Positions 42,482 to 53,048 of a stretch of 64,000 nucleotides of DNA are shown piece after piece. The first letter of the stretch is position 1; every line of letters begins with the position of its first letter. Position numbers and translations under genes: made by a program. Below the pieces are notes generated by a model. That model searched no databases and had not been told where the DNA came from. It saw only the letters and a program-made list of their open reading frames with translations. Origin of the DNA: Monosporascus cannonballus. Lineage: Eukaryota; Ascomycota; Sordariomycetes; Xylariales. Location of the stretch: the NCBI GenBank assembly GCA_004154925.1, contig QJNS01000298.1, forward strand, positions 20,645 to 84,644, read 5' to 3'.

Positions 42482-44928
42482 TCATACCCGGCGCTCCGCC
42501 CAACTCTGGATCATGCCCTCGGGCGTGGCGTCGTAGTGCCTGAGGGTGACCCTGCCCGTGGCCTCGTCGAGGGAGGTGTTGGCCTGCACGAACACCTTCC
42601 TCGGCTGCTTGTTGCGGAGGACCTCGTCGCGGACCTTCTTGCCCCAGAACTCCGCATCAACATCCGTCATGTCGCCGAAGAACTTGCTCCCCGCCTCGAC
42701 GTCCGCCGTGGACTTGTAGATGTGCAGCTTCTGTAGGTAGTCGCCCACGGCCTTCCGGCCGGTCGTGAGTATCTTGGAGCGGTCCAGGTTGATCATCAGG
42801 TCCGACAGGTCGTCCTCGCTCGAGTACTGCAGCTTGCAGAAATCGTCACCGGCCTGCAGGAAGCATTGCAAGATCGAGAATCGCGCCTGCGAGTGAGGCT
42901 GTCCCCACTTCCTGCTCTTCGGATCCCACATCTCCAGTGACGCCAGACCCGCTCGAGCCATGGAGAGGTAAGATGCATATAGTACGTCGCCGGCTTCGCC
43001 GTCGATATCAACCGAGCCATCGCCAAAGCCAAAGATCTTAAGGACTGGGAATTCACAGCCCAAATACATGGCGACCAGTTCCGCTCGACATTCCTCGTAC
43101 GCGCCTGCCAGACTTCCGAAGACCGAACCCCAAGTCTGACCCGGCTTATACCAAGAAGTCACAGGCTTGCCTGTCAGAGGCGAAATCGGCGGATTTTCCT
43201 TGTCGAAGTTAAAAGTCCCGGGAGAGGTCTCTTGGAGGAGTTTTCCGCAGCCGTGACCTGTAAGCTCGTGCAGGCCGACCTGCACCTCGAAAGCTGCATC
43301 ACGATATTTCCTGTATACCTCGAGATCCTCTTCAGAGATAAATGGAATCTTCTCGTCCGGTGCCTTTGCGCTCAGCACGTTACCTAACGAGACATTCTTG
43401 AAGCCTTCCGACTGTCGAACTGTTGAAAATGAAGTTAGTAGCTAAACCCTCTCTGGCATAAAGTAGGCGTTCAGCGGGGACCCGAAGTGCACCTCAGACG
43501 GCGACTTAGAAGCCCGGGTGTGGAACGCATAGGGTTGTTTCTCTTAATATAGGTGGAAGGTGAAGGACTAAATAACACAAATCACTTACTGTCGTCGTAG
43601 TTAGGAATGTTGATGCCAGCGGGTATGCCCGAACCAGCGAACGCCAAAACCTCAAGAGAAGTGAAGTCTGGGCTTAAAAACTTGTCCTTCTCGAAGTCCT
43701 TGTTCCAAGGTAGCAAAGGTATGAGCGTAGGAGCAGCGTCGACCAGTGATCCAAAGGCCCGTGTTCGTTCCAGGTTGACAACAGCGGCAAAGCCTTCCCA
43801 TTCGCCTCTAACACCGGCAGGGTCCCGGTATGTCTCAATGAAGCCAATATTGGATTCCACCATCGGACCCTTGTCTCGGATCCAGTACCTTTGGCTATCC
43901 TTGAACGCGAGAAGGGAACCAGTCTCGAACGACTTGGCGTAGGAGTTACACATGTTTTGCTGGGTCTCGTTGTCGCCGTTTTCCGCAGCCTTCTTGATAT
44001 TAGCGGTGATGGCAGCCATCTCCTTCGAGTAGTCGCCGTAGACCAGTTTGATGGTCTTCCCGGCAAGAATGCCCTCCTCAACCTTGAAGACTGTGTCCTT
44101 TCCAATGTCACCGCCTTCACTGGGGACAGTAGTGATTGCCGATGCTATCAGAATCTCGAATACATCGTCTCTGGTCTTGAAAAGTCGTGTGTTTTCAGGC
44201 AGCAAGCCCATTTTCTCCATCCACGCCGATACTGCGTCAATCTCGGCTTTCTTGATACCCGGCGAGTTTGGATAGTATGTGGTCATATGTCCATCTTCCG
44301 GGTACCCCAGGTGCAGGAGTGTAGGCTTATCAGCCGAGAAGATGGCACCATTTGTAGCTTTATAGAACCTTTCAGCCTCGGGAGACGTTGCGGCAAGCGC
44401 GGCGAAGGTTGATTCAGAGCATCTCGGGATGAACTTGGCATCACCAAAACTCTTGTAGTTGCCGCTATTTCCCAGGAACTGGGCAGCATACGAGAAGAAG
44501 TGGTCTAGCTCTTCATCTGAGATGCCGGCCTTGGCCTGGAGTGCCTTCCAATCTCCGGCGGAGCTCTTGTGGAGAGCGAGGATGAAGTCAAAGATGGCCT
44601 CGGACTCGGGAGAGATCTGTCTGGCAATAATTCTAGCACCACAAAATGAGGCTCTGCTGATATAATGGGCGTATCTCTTCTGTTTCTCAGATAGAGCATC
44701 AAAATGCTTCTCGATCTCTAGCCTTACGACGGTGGGAGGAGCGTCGGCAAGGTAGTGGCTAAGATCTTCAGCATCCATGGTGAAGTTGCGGCGGAATTGG
44801 CTGAAGAGTTTATTGGCAGATGTGGCAGGGACTGGAGGGAATGGAGAGCAGACAGTGATTCGTAGCTTGAGGTTGGTGTTTCTTCTGAATATCGAAGATG
44901 TACTTCGATATAGAGAGGGGAAACGCAT
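42482..44928 (-). CDS. DPP3: Dipeptidyl peptidase III (M49 metallopeptidase)
   Basis: Two exons on the minus strand: 43590-44928 and 42482-43419 (170-nt intron rejoining NYDD|IRQSEGFKNVSLGNVL). DPP III removes N-terminal dipeptides from oligopeptides. The zinc site is complete: HELTGH (the M49 HExxxH variant) and the downstream EECRAE. From Met at 44928 the product is 758 residues; from MDAEDLSHYL at 44778 it is 708, the usual length (yeast 711). The 50 extra N-terminal residues are Arg/Ser-rich with no acidic residue, like a mitochondrial presequence, so two start sites with two locations are possible. The frame is open further upstream to 44985 but without ATG. Confidence 0.94.
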
Positions 44929-46812
44929 TGAGGAGTCGTTAGCCAGGTACCTAATGCAGCCAAACCCACCGCTTTGCAGTTTCAATACAGCAGTAAACCA
45001 TCCGTATGGTTGTTGCTACCGCAGAAGGCTACAATATGATACGCGGGGGCTTAATTTGGGTGCCTACGAATGTGCCTAATGCTACTTACGCCACATTTAC
45101 CTCTGATAAGGAAAAATTGCCAAATTGATTTGCGCCATTGAGCCGCTATAACGTTTCTGTTTCTATAAATTTTGCGCGTGCGCCTATTCAGGAAATTCGA
45201 CGGTCGAGGAATTAAAATACATCTCCCCTCCTCCTTTCAGGGGTTGTCATAAAAATAACACATACCATCCATACTCTCATAAACGAGGAGGATTCGCACC
45301 CCAAGTCTAACGAAATATTGGGATCAATTCCGGTCCGAATCTGAATTGTCTATGCCTGATACAGCGAGACCGAACGCAAGCAGACGACATCTATGTCTCG
45401 AAGAGCCTAGAGAAGAGAGACGGGTGAGGCTCCCTCAGAACAGCACTGGAACCGAGGTGCTCCACAAAGCTGATTGGTCACCTCCGTTGCTAAAGTATGT
45501 ATTATAATAATTCTTCTACTTCCCAAGAAATCCCCGCGGGCATGGTACAGCCCCCCCAGCAGATCACGCGATCTCCCTTGGCACTATAATGTCTGTGCTT
45601 ACGCCTTGTCAATGCCGGTGACGCTGCATTGAGCGTTGGTCACATGAACCACCACTACAGACAGGTAAGGCTTGCTTGCAGCCCATGTTGATCCAACTGA
45701 TCAGATGGGGCTGTAGGAAGCCTTGAAATCACTTCCCATTACGCTTTTTGAGTCACATACCTCAGGTGACCTATAACAGATACAGCATCATGGTTTCGTC
45801 AAGGAAGCCGCACAGCCCGATCTATGAAAGCGTCCATTGAGTGAGTGGTTTACATTGGCTATCAATGAGAGGGCGCCCTGTTAACTTCGCTGTTTTGCTC
45901 TACAATATAACCATTCATGGAAACACCCGGGCCTGTGGAGGCAACTAACAGAAAACACCCCTGAATCTGTAGTCCCCCACGGCTGCAGCGCTTCCATCTG
46001 CCCTAAAAACAGGTGGCGGCGCCCTCGCTGGGGTCGCAGGGGACGTAGTGGTAGGAATATTCAGTGGCATTATCGTCCTTGGCGGAGCGGTATGATATTC
46101 CCTTACCGATCTGCCTTCCCCGACCCCTCTGCGACGCTGAAGCTACAGTGTACCGTAGGCCAATGTATATTCCACATGATGTTTAGGAATCCACATACTA
46201 CCTAGGTAGCCATATGAGGCATATGGTGGGTTGGTGGAGGCCACTAACAGAAGATCGGCTATGTATTGTACATGTCCAACGTTGTGGGTGCGGCATTGCT
46301 TTTTTTCCCCCCAGACTCTCGGCGCGTGATTGACAGCTTACCTTTAGCACTGAACGTGAAACCGAAGCAGGGCCGCTCACCAGAGACCAGAGCAGGTTTT
46401 ATCATCCAAGTGATTCATCGAGCTTCGAATATGTCTGCGTGGAAAGGAGCTGAGTACATCGTAATCCCCAAGAGCCTTGCGATCAATGAATCAGAGTCAA
46501 GGACGATCAATGTAAACCACGAAAGATGGGCCAAACAGCAAAATTGTCTTGTGGGTAGCAACCAGCTATATCTCGCTGCACCAGCGACAACAACGATGGT
46601 ATTTGTATGCGGGTTTAGCGAACGCTAGAGGGCCTCTTAATTACACGGAGAATCGGATGAGCAGACACCGACACCTTGCGACATCGGGAATCGCAGAGAA
46701 AGAGCTATGGGGCGACACCTGGAGCTGATTCGCATTAAGGATCGCTTCACTCTCAGGCTCTGGACACAATCGTTAGGCCACCTCTGACTCCGAAGGTGTA
46801 TCTAAATGCCAC
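44929..46812. other. Intergenic, 1.9 kb
   Basis: Upstream of DPP3 and left of the transposon. It holds no recognisable intact gene. A short coding-like fragment (45973-46098) reads a Gly-rich hydrophobic segment and is discussed in the findings. A perfect 12-bp palindrome CTACCTAGGTAG lies at 46198-46209. Confidence 0.4.
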
Positions 46813-46986
46813 TACTATGGTATCAGGCAAAATTTTTAACACACTGCCAGGTAGCAGTGGGCCGCGCTAGTAGCTACGCTACCCAAATTAGGTGTAGCTT
46901 TTACATGGGTCAACCGAAGGTACATACGAAAAATTGCAGCCCTTTTGGCACCCCTATTCAAGCCCGAATTTGAAGCTATTTAACGC
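46813..46986 (+). repeat. Left terminal inverted repeat of the Tc1-type element
   Basis: Begins with the TA insertion dinucleotide followed by CTATGGTATCAGG; pairs with 48246-48416 in reverse complement. Similarity is strongest in the outer 42 bp and at the inner end. Confidence 0.8.
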
Positions 46987-47042
46987 ACATAACAGTTGTT
47001 AACATTTTGATTTAGACGGTTTTTTTTTTCAACGCTGCAAAT

Positions 47043-48143
47043 ATGGAAACTTCCGAAGCCCCTGCTGAAGCCCCTGCTGAAGCTCCTGCTAAAGCTCCCA
47101 AGCGGAGGAGACGCCCTAAGGATATCCATACAAAACATCTTACCACCGAAGAACGTATACGAGTCCGAACCTTCCGCTTCGATAGCCATATGAGTTATGG
47201 GCAGATCGAAATAGCTACCGGCTATTCGAAGAATCAGATCCGTTACGCCTGTACAGTTGCCCAAGCTGCTCCGAAGCCTCATACGGGGCGCCGTTGTGGT
47301 ATAAGCAAACAACAAGAAGAAGAACTGGTTGAATTTGTATGTGCTTCAAAGGCTAACCGCCGAATGAGCTGGCTGGAACTGTCCCAACGGTTATTTATGG
47401 GCGTCTTCGGGATGTACGTTATTCGGGAAACCCTCCGCCGTCTCGGTTTCCGTCGCCGTATTGCCCGCCGCAAGCCACCTTTATCCGAAGCCAATGAACA
47501 AAAACGACTTATTTGGGCCTTCGAACATGCTAACTGGACCTTTGAAGACTGGTATCGAATATTATGGTCTGACGAAACATGGATAATAGGGGGACACCAC
47601 CGGAAACAATACGTAACACGCCGCGCCGGCGAAGAATGGGACGAAACGTGTATCGTGGAAAGACATCAACGTAAAGGCGGCTGGATGTTTTGGGGTTGTT
47701 TTTCCGGTGCAACCGGCAAAGGCCCTGGGATCTTTTGGGAGAAGGACTGGGGCAAAATTAACGCGGATACGTATCAAGAGCATACGATTCCCATGATCGA
47801 CGGATGGCTTCAAATTAACAGGTGGTATCTCCATCGCCACGACCTTATATTCATGCATAACGGTACCCCGGGCCACGCAGCAGAAGCTTCGAAGCAAAAG
47901 CTGATCGATCGCCATATTCCCGTCATGGCTTGGCCTCCATATTCGCCCGACCTTAACCCAATCGAGACCGTATGGAACTGGATAAAAAACTATATTGAAA
48001 ACAAATGGGGACTCGACGAAAAGCCTTCATACGATAATCTTCGCAAGTACGTTAAAGAAGCCTGGGAAGCGGTCCCTGAAAAATGGTTATTAGACTTGAT
48101 TAAGGAGATGCCTACGCGTTGCCAGGCTGTTATCGACGTTTAG
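47043..48143 (+). CDS. Tc1-type transposase, D-to-N at second catalytic site
   Basis: 366 residues, open throughout. The N-terminus has three near-identical PAEA-type repeats and a basic patch (KAPKRRRRPK), followed by a helix-turn-helix DNA-binding region (TTEERIRVRTF, SYGQIEIATGYSKNQIR). The DDE nuclease core shows Asp177 (LWSDETW) and Glu308 (SPDLNPIE); the second acidic residue expected in a FMxDN/G motif is Asn273 in FMHNGTPGHA. The gap from 273 to 308 has 34 residues, giving the DD34E spacing of Tc1. The Asn codon AAC (47859-47861) differs from GAC by one transition, which on the other strand is CpA to TpA. Without that Asp the enzyme should not cut DNA. Flanked by long inverted repeats. 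Confidence 0.9.
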   Translation: METSEAPAEAPAEAPAKAPKRRRRPKDIHTKHLTTEERIRVRTFRFDSHMSYGQIEIATGYSKNQIRYACTVAQAAPKPHTGRRCGISKQQEEELVEFVCASKANRRMSWLELSQRLFMGVFGMYVIRETLRRLGFRRRIARRKPPLSEANEQKRLIWAFEHANWTFEDWYRILWSDETWIIGGHHRKQYVTRRAGEEWDETCIVERHQRKGGWMFWGCFSGATGKGPGIFWEKDWGKINADTYQEHTIPMIDGWLQINRWYLHRHDLIFMHNGTPGHAAEASKQKLIDRHIPVMAWPPYSPDLNPIETVWNWIKNYIENKWGLDEKPSYDNLRKYVKEAWEAVPEKWLLDLIKEMPTRCQAVIDV

Positions 48144-48245
48144 GGCGGCCATATAAGATATTAGGCTATATATGTTGTATTATCCCATAAGCTACAGTCT
48201 TCAGCCGTCACTATAACAATTGCAACGCCCGTGATTTACTTATAT

Positions 48246-48416
48246 GCGTTATGTATAGCTTCAAATGTTGTTAATGAGCCATCATAAGTACGGGATTACT
48301 TCAAAGTACTAGGTTTTCTTAGGGAAATACGCTAATCCAAGGTAGGTTATTACTAGGTGGGTCTCCTAGCTAACATACCTAACAGCGTGTTTAAAATTAC
48401 CCCTAACACCATAGTA
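48246..48416 (-). repeat. Right terminal inverted repeat of the Tc1-type element
   Basis: Reverse complement pairs with 46813-46986. The outer end reads ACCATAGTA on the plus strand, ending in the TA dinucleotide at 48415-48416. Confidence 0.8.
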
Positions 48417-49148
48417 TATCTTCATATTAGGTACCTACGGAAATTACTTTTGGTAAAATCGAAAAACAACAGAGGTTTTCGTTTCGGATTGAACAACCTT
48501 ATCCTCATTGGTCGGATATGGATTATTCAATTCCCATAATATAACTCCTGAATACCTTAAGGGGGCCCCCGATAATTTTGTCCAGAGCCAGACTCTTTCT
48601 TAGATCGTAATAAGGTCTGTTGGAAAACAATTTGTGTATAGAACATTGCTAAGCACTGTTTGGCATCCCGCGGGGCAAGCTGAGTAGTACCCGATCTCCC
48701 CCAAATCCGTGTGCCCAGAAGCCCAAGATCTTCCAAGGCATTAGGTTCTTGATGTAACTCGGCACCTGTTCCATAGCAACTCAGGCCTAGCGCCATTACT
48801 CCTTTTACTCAAGCTCAGCTCACTTCATTATCAGTCACGTGCCCTAAGCAGCTTCACTTTTGAACATTTTATGAACTGTTATACTGATACAGCGGATCTA
48901 AGGAAGACAACGGTATGCTTTAGCTCTTGGCTATCGAGCTCCGGAAGAAGTTGACCCTCTCTCGCCACCTCCTCCAACAGCCACCGAAAGTCATCCAATC
49001 TCACCGTCGCTCCCACGATCCACCACCACCGCATTCTAAAAACAAGAAATGTTGGTGGTTCCTGTACTTGTACGATGTTTGTCTTGCTCGTTATCCCAGG
49101 CCGCGACTGCTCTCATTTGGTCCTTACCGGCTTAGGGTCTTCACCGGC
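48417..49148. other. Intergenic, 732 bp
   Basis: Between the transposon and the broken metallophosphoesterase. AT-rich on the left. Small ORFs (48557-48796 minus, 48927-49196 plus) show nothing recognisable. Confidence 0.4.
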
Positions 49149-50100
49149 TTAGGAAATGGCATGGCAGGGAAGTTCAACCTCTACCACCCATGGTAAATGC
49201 ATTGAATACTCTTCCGATGCACCCTGCGCCGCAGCATTTACGAAGAGTGTCTGTGAGCCAGATTGCACAGGATGCTCGTCTCCTGAACAGTGTCGGGTCT
49301 CAAGGTAACCGTCATTATTGGCCTTTTCTTGTAGCATTTCGGGCGTATCTGACTTGATCCCTTTCAAATTCGAGAGCTTCCCGATGACGGTCGATTTGTT
49401 GTTGTCGATATCAGTAAAATGGGATGGGGTCTCAGAAATCTGACCTCGCCAGGTGACGAGCTTTGCGCCCCATCCTTCGTGGATGTGGCCGAAGCAGTGA
49501 ATTTTTGGCCGGGCGCGAGCAATAGCTCCGAAGAGGAACGGACAACCGGCTCTCTTTCGGGAATCCGTGGAGTTCATAATGCCATGGGGCGGGCCATGAG
49601 TTATAGCAATGTCTGCACTCTGGGGGATGGCGAAGTCATGCCCTTCCTGTGGGTGATACTGGAAGCCCCAATCGCTCACCCCCGGAGTGAACGGACTTGC
49701 ATACACCGCCAACGAGGCGCCATTATCAAGTTTGAAGTGGTGCTCACCTTCGTCCAAAAAGAAGACTCCTATATCTCGCGCACTGTCGAGGAGCTGCCTT
49801 GCCTCTCCATAGTCACCGTATTCCTTTTTGACAAGTTCTGGCTCCAAAGATTGACTCGCACTTGAAATTTTCTCCTTAAACGTTGGCACATCCAGCGTAA
49901 AGTCGTGATTCCCGGCGATTACCAGTTTCAGCGGTGCATTGATGCTGATGAGCAGCGACAAACTAGAGCGGAACTCTTCGATTTTGGACTTCGGTTAGAT
50001 CGCCGCAGTGAATCGCCACATCAACGGGGGAAGATGTCAGTGCGGGGATATCCTCGCCGTGAGTATCAGACACAATCAGAAATCGGGTTTTGATAGCCAT
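49149..50100 (-). pseudogene. Calcineurin-like metallophosphoesterase, frameshifted
   Basis: Two adjacent reading frames together make one metallophosphoesterase of the MPPED/fungal 'Ser-Thr phosphatase' type. Frame 1 from ATG 50100 encodes MAIKTRFLIVSDTHGEDIP and VDVAIHCGDLTE, giving the first two metal motifs (DTHG, GDLTE). About 49985 the frame is lost: it would stop soon in RVPL, while the neighbouring frame continues SKIEEFRSSLSLLI, APLKLVIAGNHDF (GNHD motif), ITHGPPHG and CFGHIHEGWG (final metal site). The junction GAAGTCCAAA has no usable intron and looks like a 2-nt deletion (or 1-nt insertion). The second frame is open for 270 codons to 49149. Either a recent pseudogene or a sequence error; all metal-binding motifs are otherwise intact. 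Confidence 0.75.
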
Positions 50101-50649
50101 CGTGGTACCTGGAGGAAAAGATTGTCGTCGAAGAAGAGATGGAATCTAGAGACGTAGACTTGCAGATCCAACTTGGGTAGCAGTGCTGATTTAAATAGCT
50201 GGCTAATAAGCTATCTCCGTTGAATGAACTTAAATAGGCCAAGGTTTTCCATCCCTACTACCTTACCAGGTGGTCTCTGAGGAAAGTTTGAAGTTTAAAT
50301 GCTGTCCAAATACCAGTCATCCCAGGAGAAGCGGGGTGATAAAAGTGAAGACAAGTTGTGTGTGCAAGCTCATGTTCACCGGTCTCTGCCTTCAATTGAT
50401 GAACTTTCCCTGCCGGGCTGGGTTCTCGCGGGCGGAAAGCCGCAGACGACCGTCCCAGCTGGGATGCCGACGATGGACATTGTTGATTCCCCCTTTGCCC
50501 GCTCGCAGCAACCTCCCCTATCCATCATCCATCCCCTCTGTTCCTTAGAACCCAAGACCGTCGACCAATCCACTACCCATTTACATTTGCTTTCATGGTC
50601 CACTCAAGAGCCATTTTGCTGCCAGCCTACTACGATCGACACTTCTTCC
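50101..50649. other. Intergenic, 549 bp
   Basis: Upstream of two broken genes on opposite strands. The ORF 50299-50763 runs into the EAF remnant in the wrong frame for most of its length and is not a gene by itself. Otherwise CT-rich leader-like sequence at 50480-50560. Confidence 0.4.
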
Positions 50650-51119
50650 ACGATAGCTTTATGGAACCTCCTCGATCTCGCCAAGGCCGACAGATACCCC
50701 GTCATCCTCAGACGCACTGCTGGGCAAAGACACAAACCAAGCCTACACGGGTGTCAGATGTGAGCAGCGCCTCTTCATAATTCAGCAAGAACCACGACTA
50801 ATCAGCGATCACAGACAACCACAAACCCTCCCTCTCTAACACAGCGCCGGCCGAGGCACGGATAAAACCAACATCTTCCAACAAGAAGGGCACCACGCAC
50901 AACCTCTCCTTCGTCGACGATAGCAGCTAGTACACATACTCCGAGTCGCGGCGCACCGAGGACGGAAAATACGTGCTCGTCTTCGACGCCGACCGCGAGG
51001 TCTTCATCCCGTATAAGGTCGACTTCATGTTCAACATGGACCTGGTCTGGACGCCTCCAATGCCGACGCCGAGAGCCTGCGGAGAGAATACCCGAGTCGA
51101 GACTGGTCGGAGCAGTAGA
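50650..51119 (+). pseudogene. Degenerate EAF-like RNA polymerase II elongation factor
   Basis: Conceptual pieces of one protein occur in successive frames: LDLAKADRYPVIL (50669-50707), DALLGKDTNQAYTGV (50710-50754), then after an intron-like gap ending ATCACAG a frame reading NHKPSLSNTAPAEARIKPTS and LSFVDDSS, a TAG stop (50928-50930), YTYSESRRTEDGKYVLVFDA, DREVFI and VDFMFNMDLV, and finally SNADAESLRREYP in a third frame. This order matches the N-terminal domain of EAF (ELL-associated factor: RYPV, NHKP, YVLIFD and FNMNLV motifs). At least two frame disruptions (near 50709 and 51054), one stop and a damaged donor (AG|ATGTGAGC) show that it is dead. Domain assignment is from memory of the family. 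Confidence 0.65.
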
Positions 51120-53048
51120 TAAAGGAGTCCACTGCAGGGGGTTTATGTAACTGACTATTGTACCTACCTACCTAACTAAGCTAGCTAGCTGAGCTGGGAG
51201 ACGCTCTCAGGAACGGAACGAGATCTGCGGTGCGTATACACACCTGACATATCGCCACGCGGCCGATTCCGTACCTCGTCCGGCCGCAAATGTTAAAATA
51301 CTTGGGTCCTACCAGTACAGATCTGAACCAGTATTCAGATCTGTTGCCGGCGTCGGGTCAATAAAGACGACAAAGGCGTATTATGCTGACACGTGTCAGC
51401 CTCTTAAGGCAGAGTGGCTTGGGAGCAACAGACTCCGAATAGGATGATATCTAATAATAAGCTGTCAACTAGAAATGTCTCATGGTCTTAAAGGAGCCCG
51501 GTGTTGGGAACTGCTCTGTATTAAAAATTCCGACTTGTGATGGCTTTTTTATCGCAAATCCCAAGTACCTATGCAACCATGCACCAGCCATTCCTTACCA
51601 AGCCACAAGCTATCACGGACATCTCCCGGTAAAAGCCCTTAGCGAACAGTTGGTTTGTTGCGTCAAGAGTCGTCTGTGTATAAATAGATTACGCAGATTA
51701 TTATTTTGGTGCTGCTCAATTGGGGGGCACAACTCAGGCCCCGCTCCGGCGTCGCTCAAGTCCGCATTTAGCACCTGGTCAGGTTGTTACATTCTATCTT
51801 GGGGTTCCGTCTACCACGTTTTCCCCACAGCCCTGCAGCACACTTGTAGGGCTGGTTGCAGGTTGAGAGGATCGCACGCATTATTTTCACTGTATTCATT
51901 TTTATCTAAATGAGTAACCTTCTCATATATAATTCCATCTTTCTATTGGACGGCCAGAGATCCATGAGATGCCCAAGGGCGCCCAAGGAGTCTCTAGTAG
52001 ATGCCACCCCTCATTCTATATTGTTCTCTCATTTTGGGTTAGCCCAGGCCATCATCCAGCGTCAAGGGCAGGACAAACCATTTTCCTCGTCACCAAATTG
52101 CGGTAAGCCAGCTCTCTTGAGCTGTCCAGCAATCATGCGTGCCTTCTCCATGATCTCTGGTTTCAATGCAGGCAATTCGCCTCGTCGAATGGACTGAGGG
52201 GTCTCTGATGTGTTGGTGGTCAAGCTGACTGCAGGAATACCTTCGTAGGTATTTGGTATCAATATGCATTGCAATCGGGTGGGACAAAGTTGCCCCTCAG
52301 TTTGCAACCCAACGCCTTGGCCCGATTTCCTCAAGAACCGGAGGGCGGAGTGGTTCTGGTAAAAAGACTGGGCTGCGGCGGCGGAGATGGTCAAGCGTAG
52401 AGTCCACCGTGGAGAATCTGGAAAGCAAGTTGTCGTCACTCCCCAGATAGCGCCATCTAGGATTCTCAATTCCGAATCTAAGAAAGACGGGTTTGTATCA
52501 CTAATCAGCCGGGGGAATATTTAAGACTGCCCCGACACACTACTCCCGGTCAGAGCCGGTACAAACTCCGCCCTCGTGATATGAGGTCGTATCGATTGCC
52601 ATTGACGTGGTTTCTCCGTCCAGAAGGCTGCACTGGTTATTGTTACCTTCGCTATGTGCACTCCGAGGTTTGCGAGTGGTTCGCGGCCTTACAACGGACA
52701 TCTGCCTATTGGCTTACTTTCCAACCATCTGCTTCTTCCATCTCGGCATTTTCGTCACTGTTTCTGGGTACCTAGGAGGTACGTACCTAAATGGGTAGCA
52801 TTGGTAGGTACATGAAACTAGCCTGCTGTATGTACCTAATGTACATAAGCAGGGCAGGAGGCCCTGAGAAGTTGGTTGGGAACGCCCGAAAAGGAAAAAT
52901 TCCCCGCCTGTTCTTTTGCTCATTCCATTTTTCCCATACCATTACCCCCACCCCTCCCCCTTTGTGATTTACCCTGGGAGGGTAATCCGGGAAACCCAAT
53001 TTGTTGTTACGACGCATGATTGGCTTATTATCATCACCAGTCCCCCTT
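51120..53048. other. Intergenic, 1.9 kb, possible gene remnants
   Basis: No intact gene. A minus-strand open stretch (52062-52469, no ATG at its head) ends with a coding-like segment containing PEIMEKARMIAGQLKRAG. A perfect hairpin is at 51317-51344. TACCTA/TAGGTA tracts occur at 51161-51175 and 52766-52850. Confidence 0.4.
51317..51344. repeat. Perfect 11-bp inverted repeat with 6-nt loop
   Basis: ACAGATCTGAA (51317-51327) and its exact complement TTCAGATCTGT (51334-51344) are separated by CCAGTA. It lies about 200 bp past the dead EAF-like gene. It could be a transcription terminator-like structure, a protein-binding palindrome or chance. Confidence 0.6.

Larger units (their letters stand above)
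46813..48416 (+). mobile_element. Complete Tc1-type (IS630-Tc1-mariner) DNA transposon
   Basis: About 1.6 kb, bounded by TA dinucleotides and by inverted repeats. The outer 42 bp (46813-46854 and 48375-48416 reversed) match at 32 of 42 positions, both ends starting TACTATGGT. Weaker inverted similarity continues inward on both sides to about 46986 and 48246 (matching AGCTTCAAAT near the inner ends), so the repeats are about 170 bp with small indels. One transposase ORF lies between. TA target duplication, long TIRs and DD34E spacing are Tc1/mariner features. Six of ten terminal mismatches are transitions, and the transposase has a D-to-N change, so it is probably an old, inactive copy. Confidence 0.9.

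Noticed and set aside
50299..50763. 154-codon plus-strand ORF upstream of and into the EAF remnant
   Set aside because: Only its last part reads EAF-like residues and it then leaves that frame; the upstream part is leader-like.
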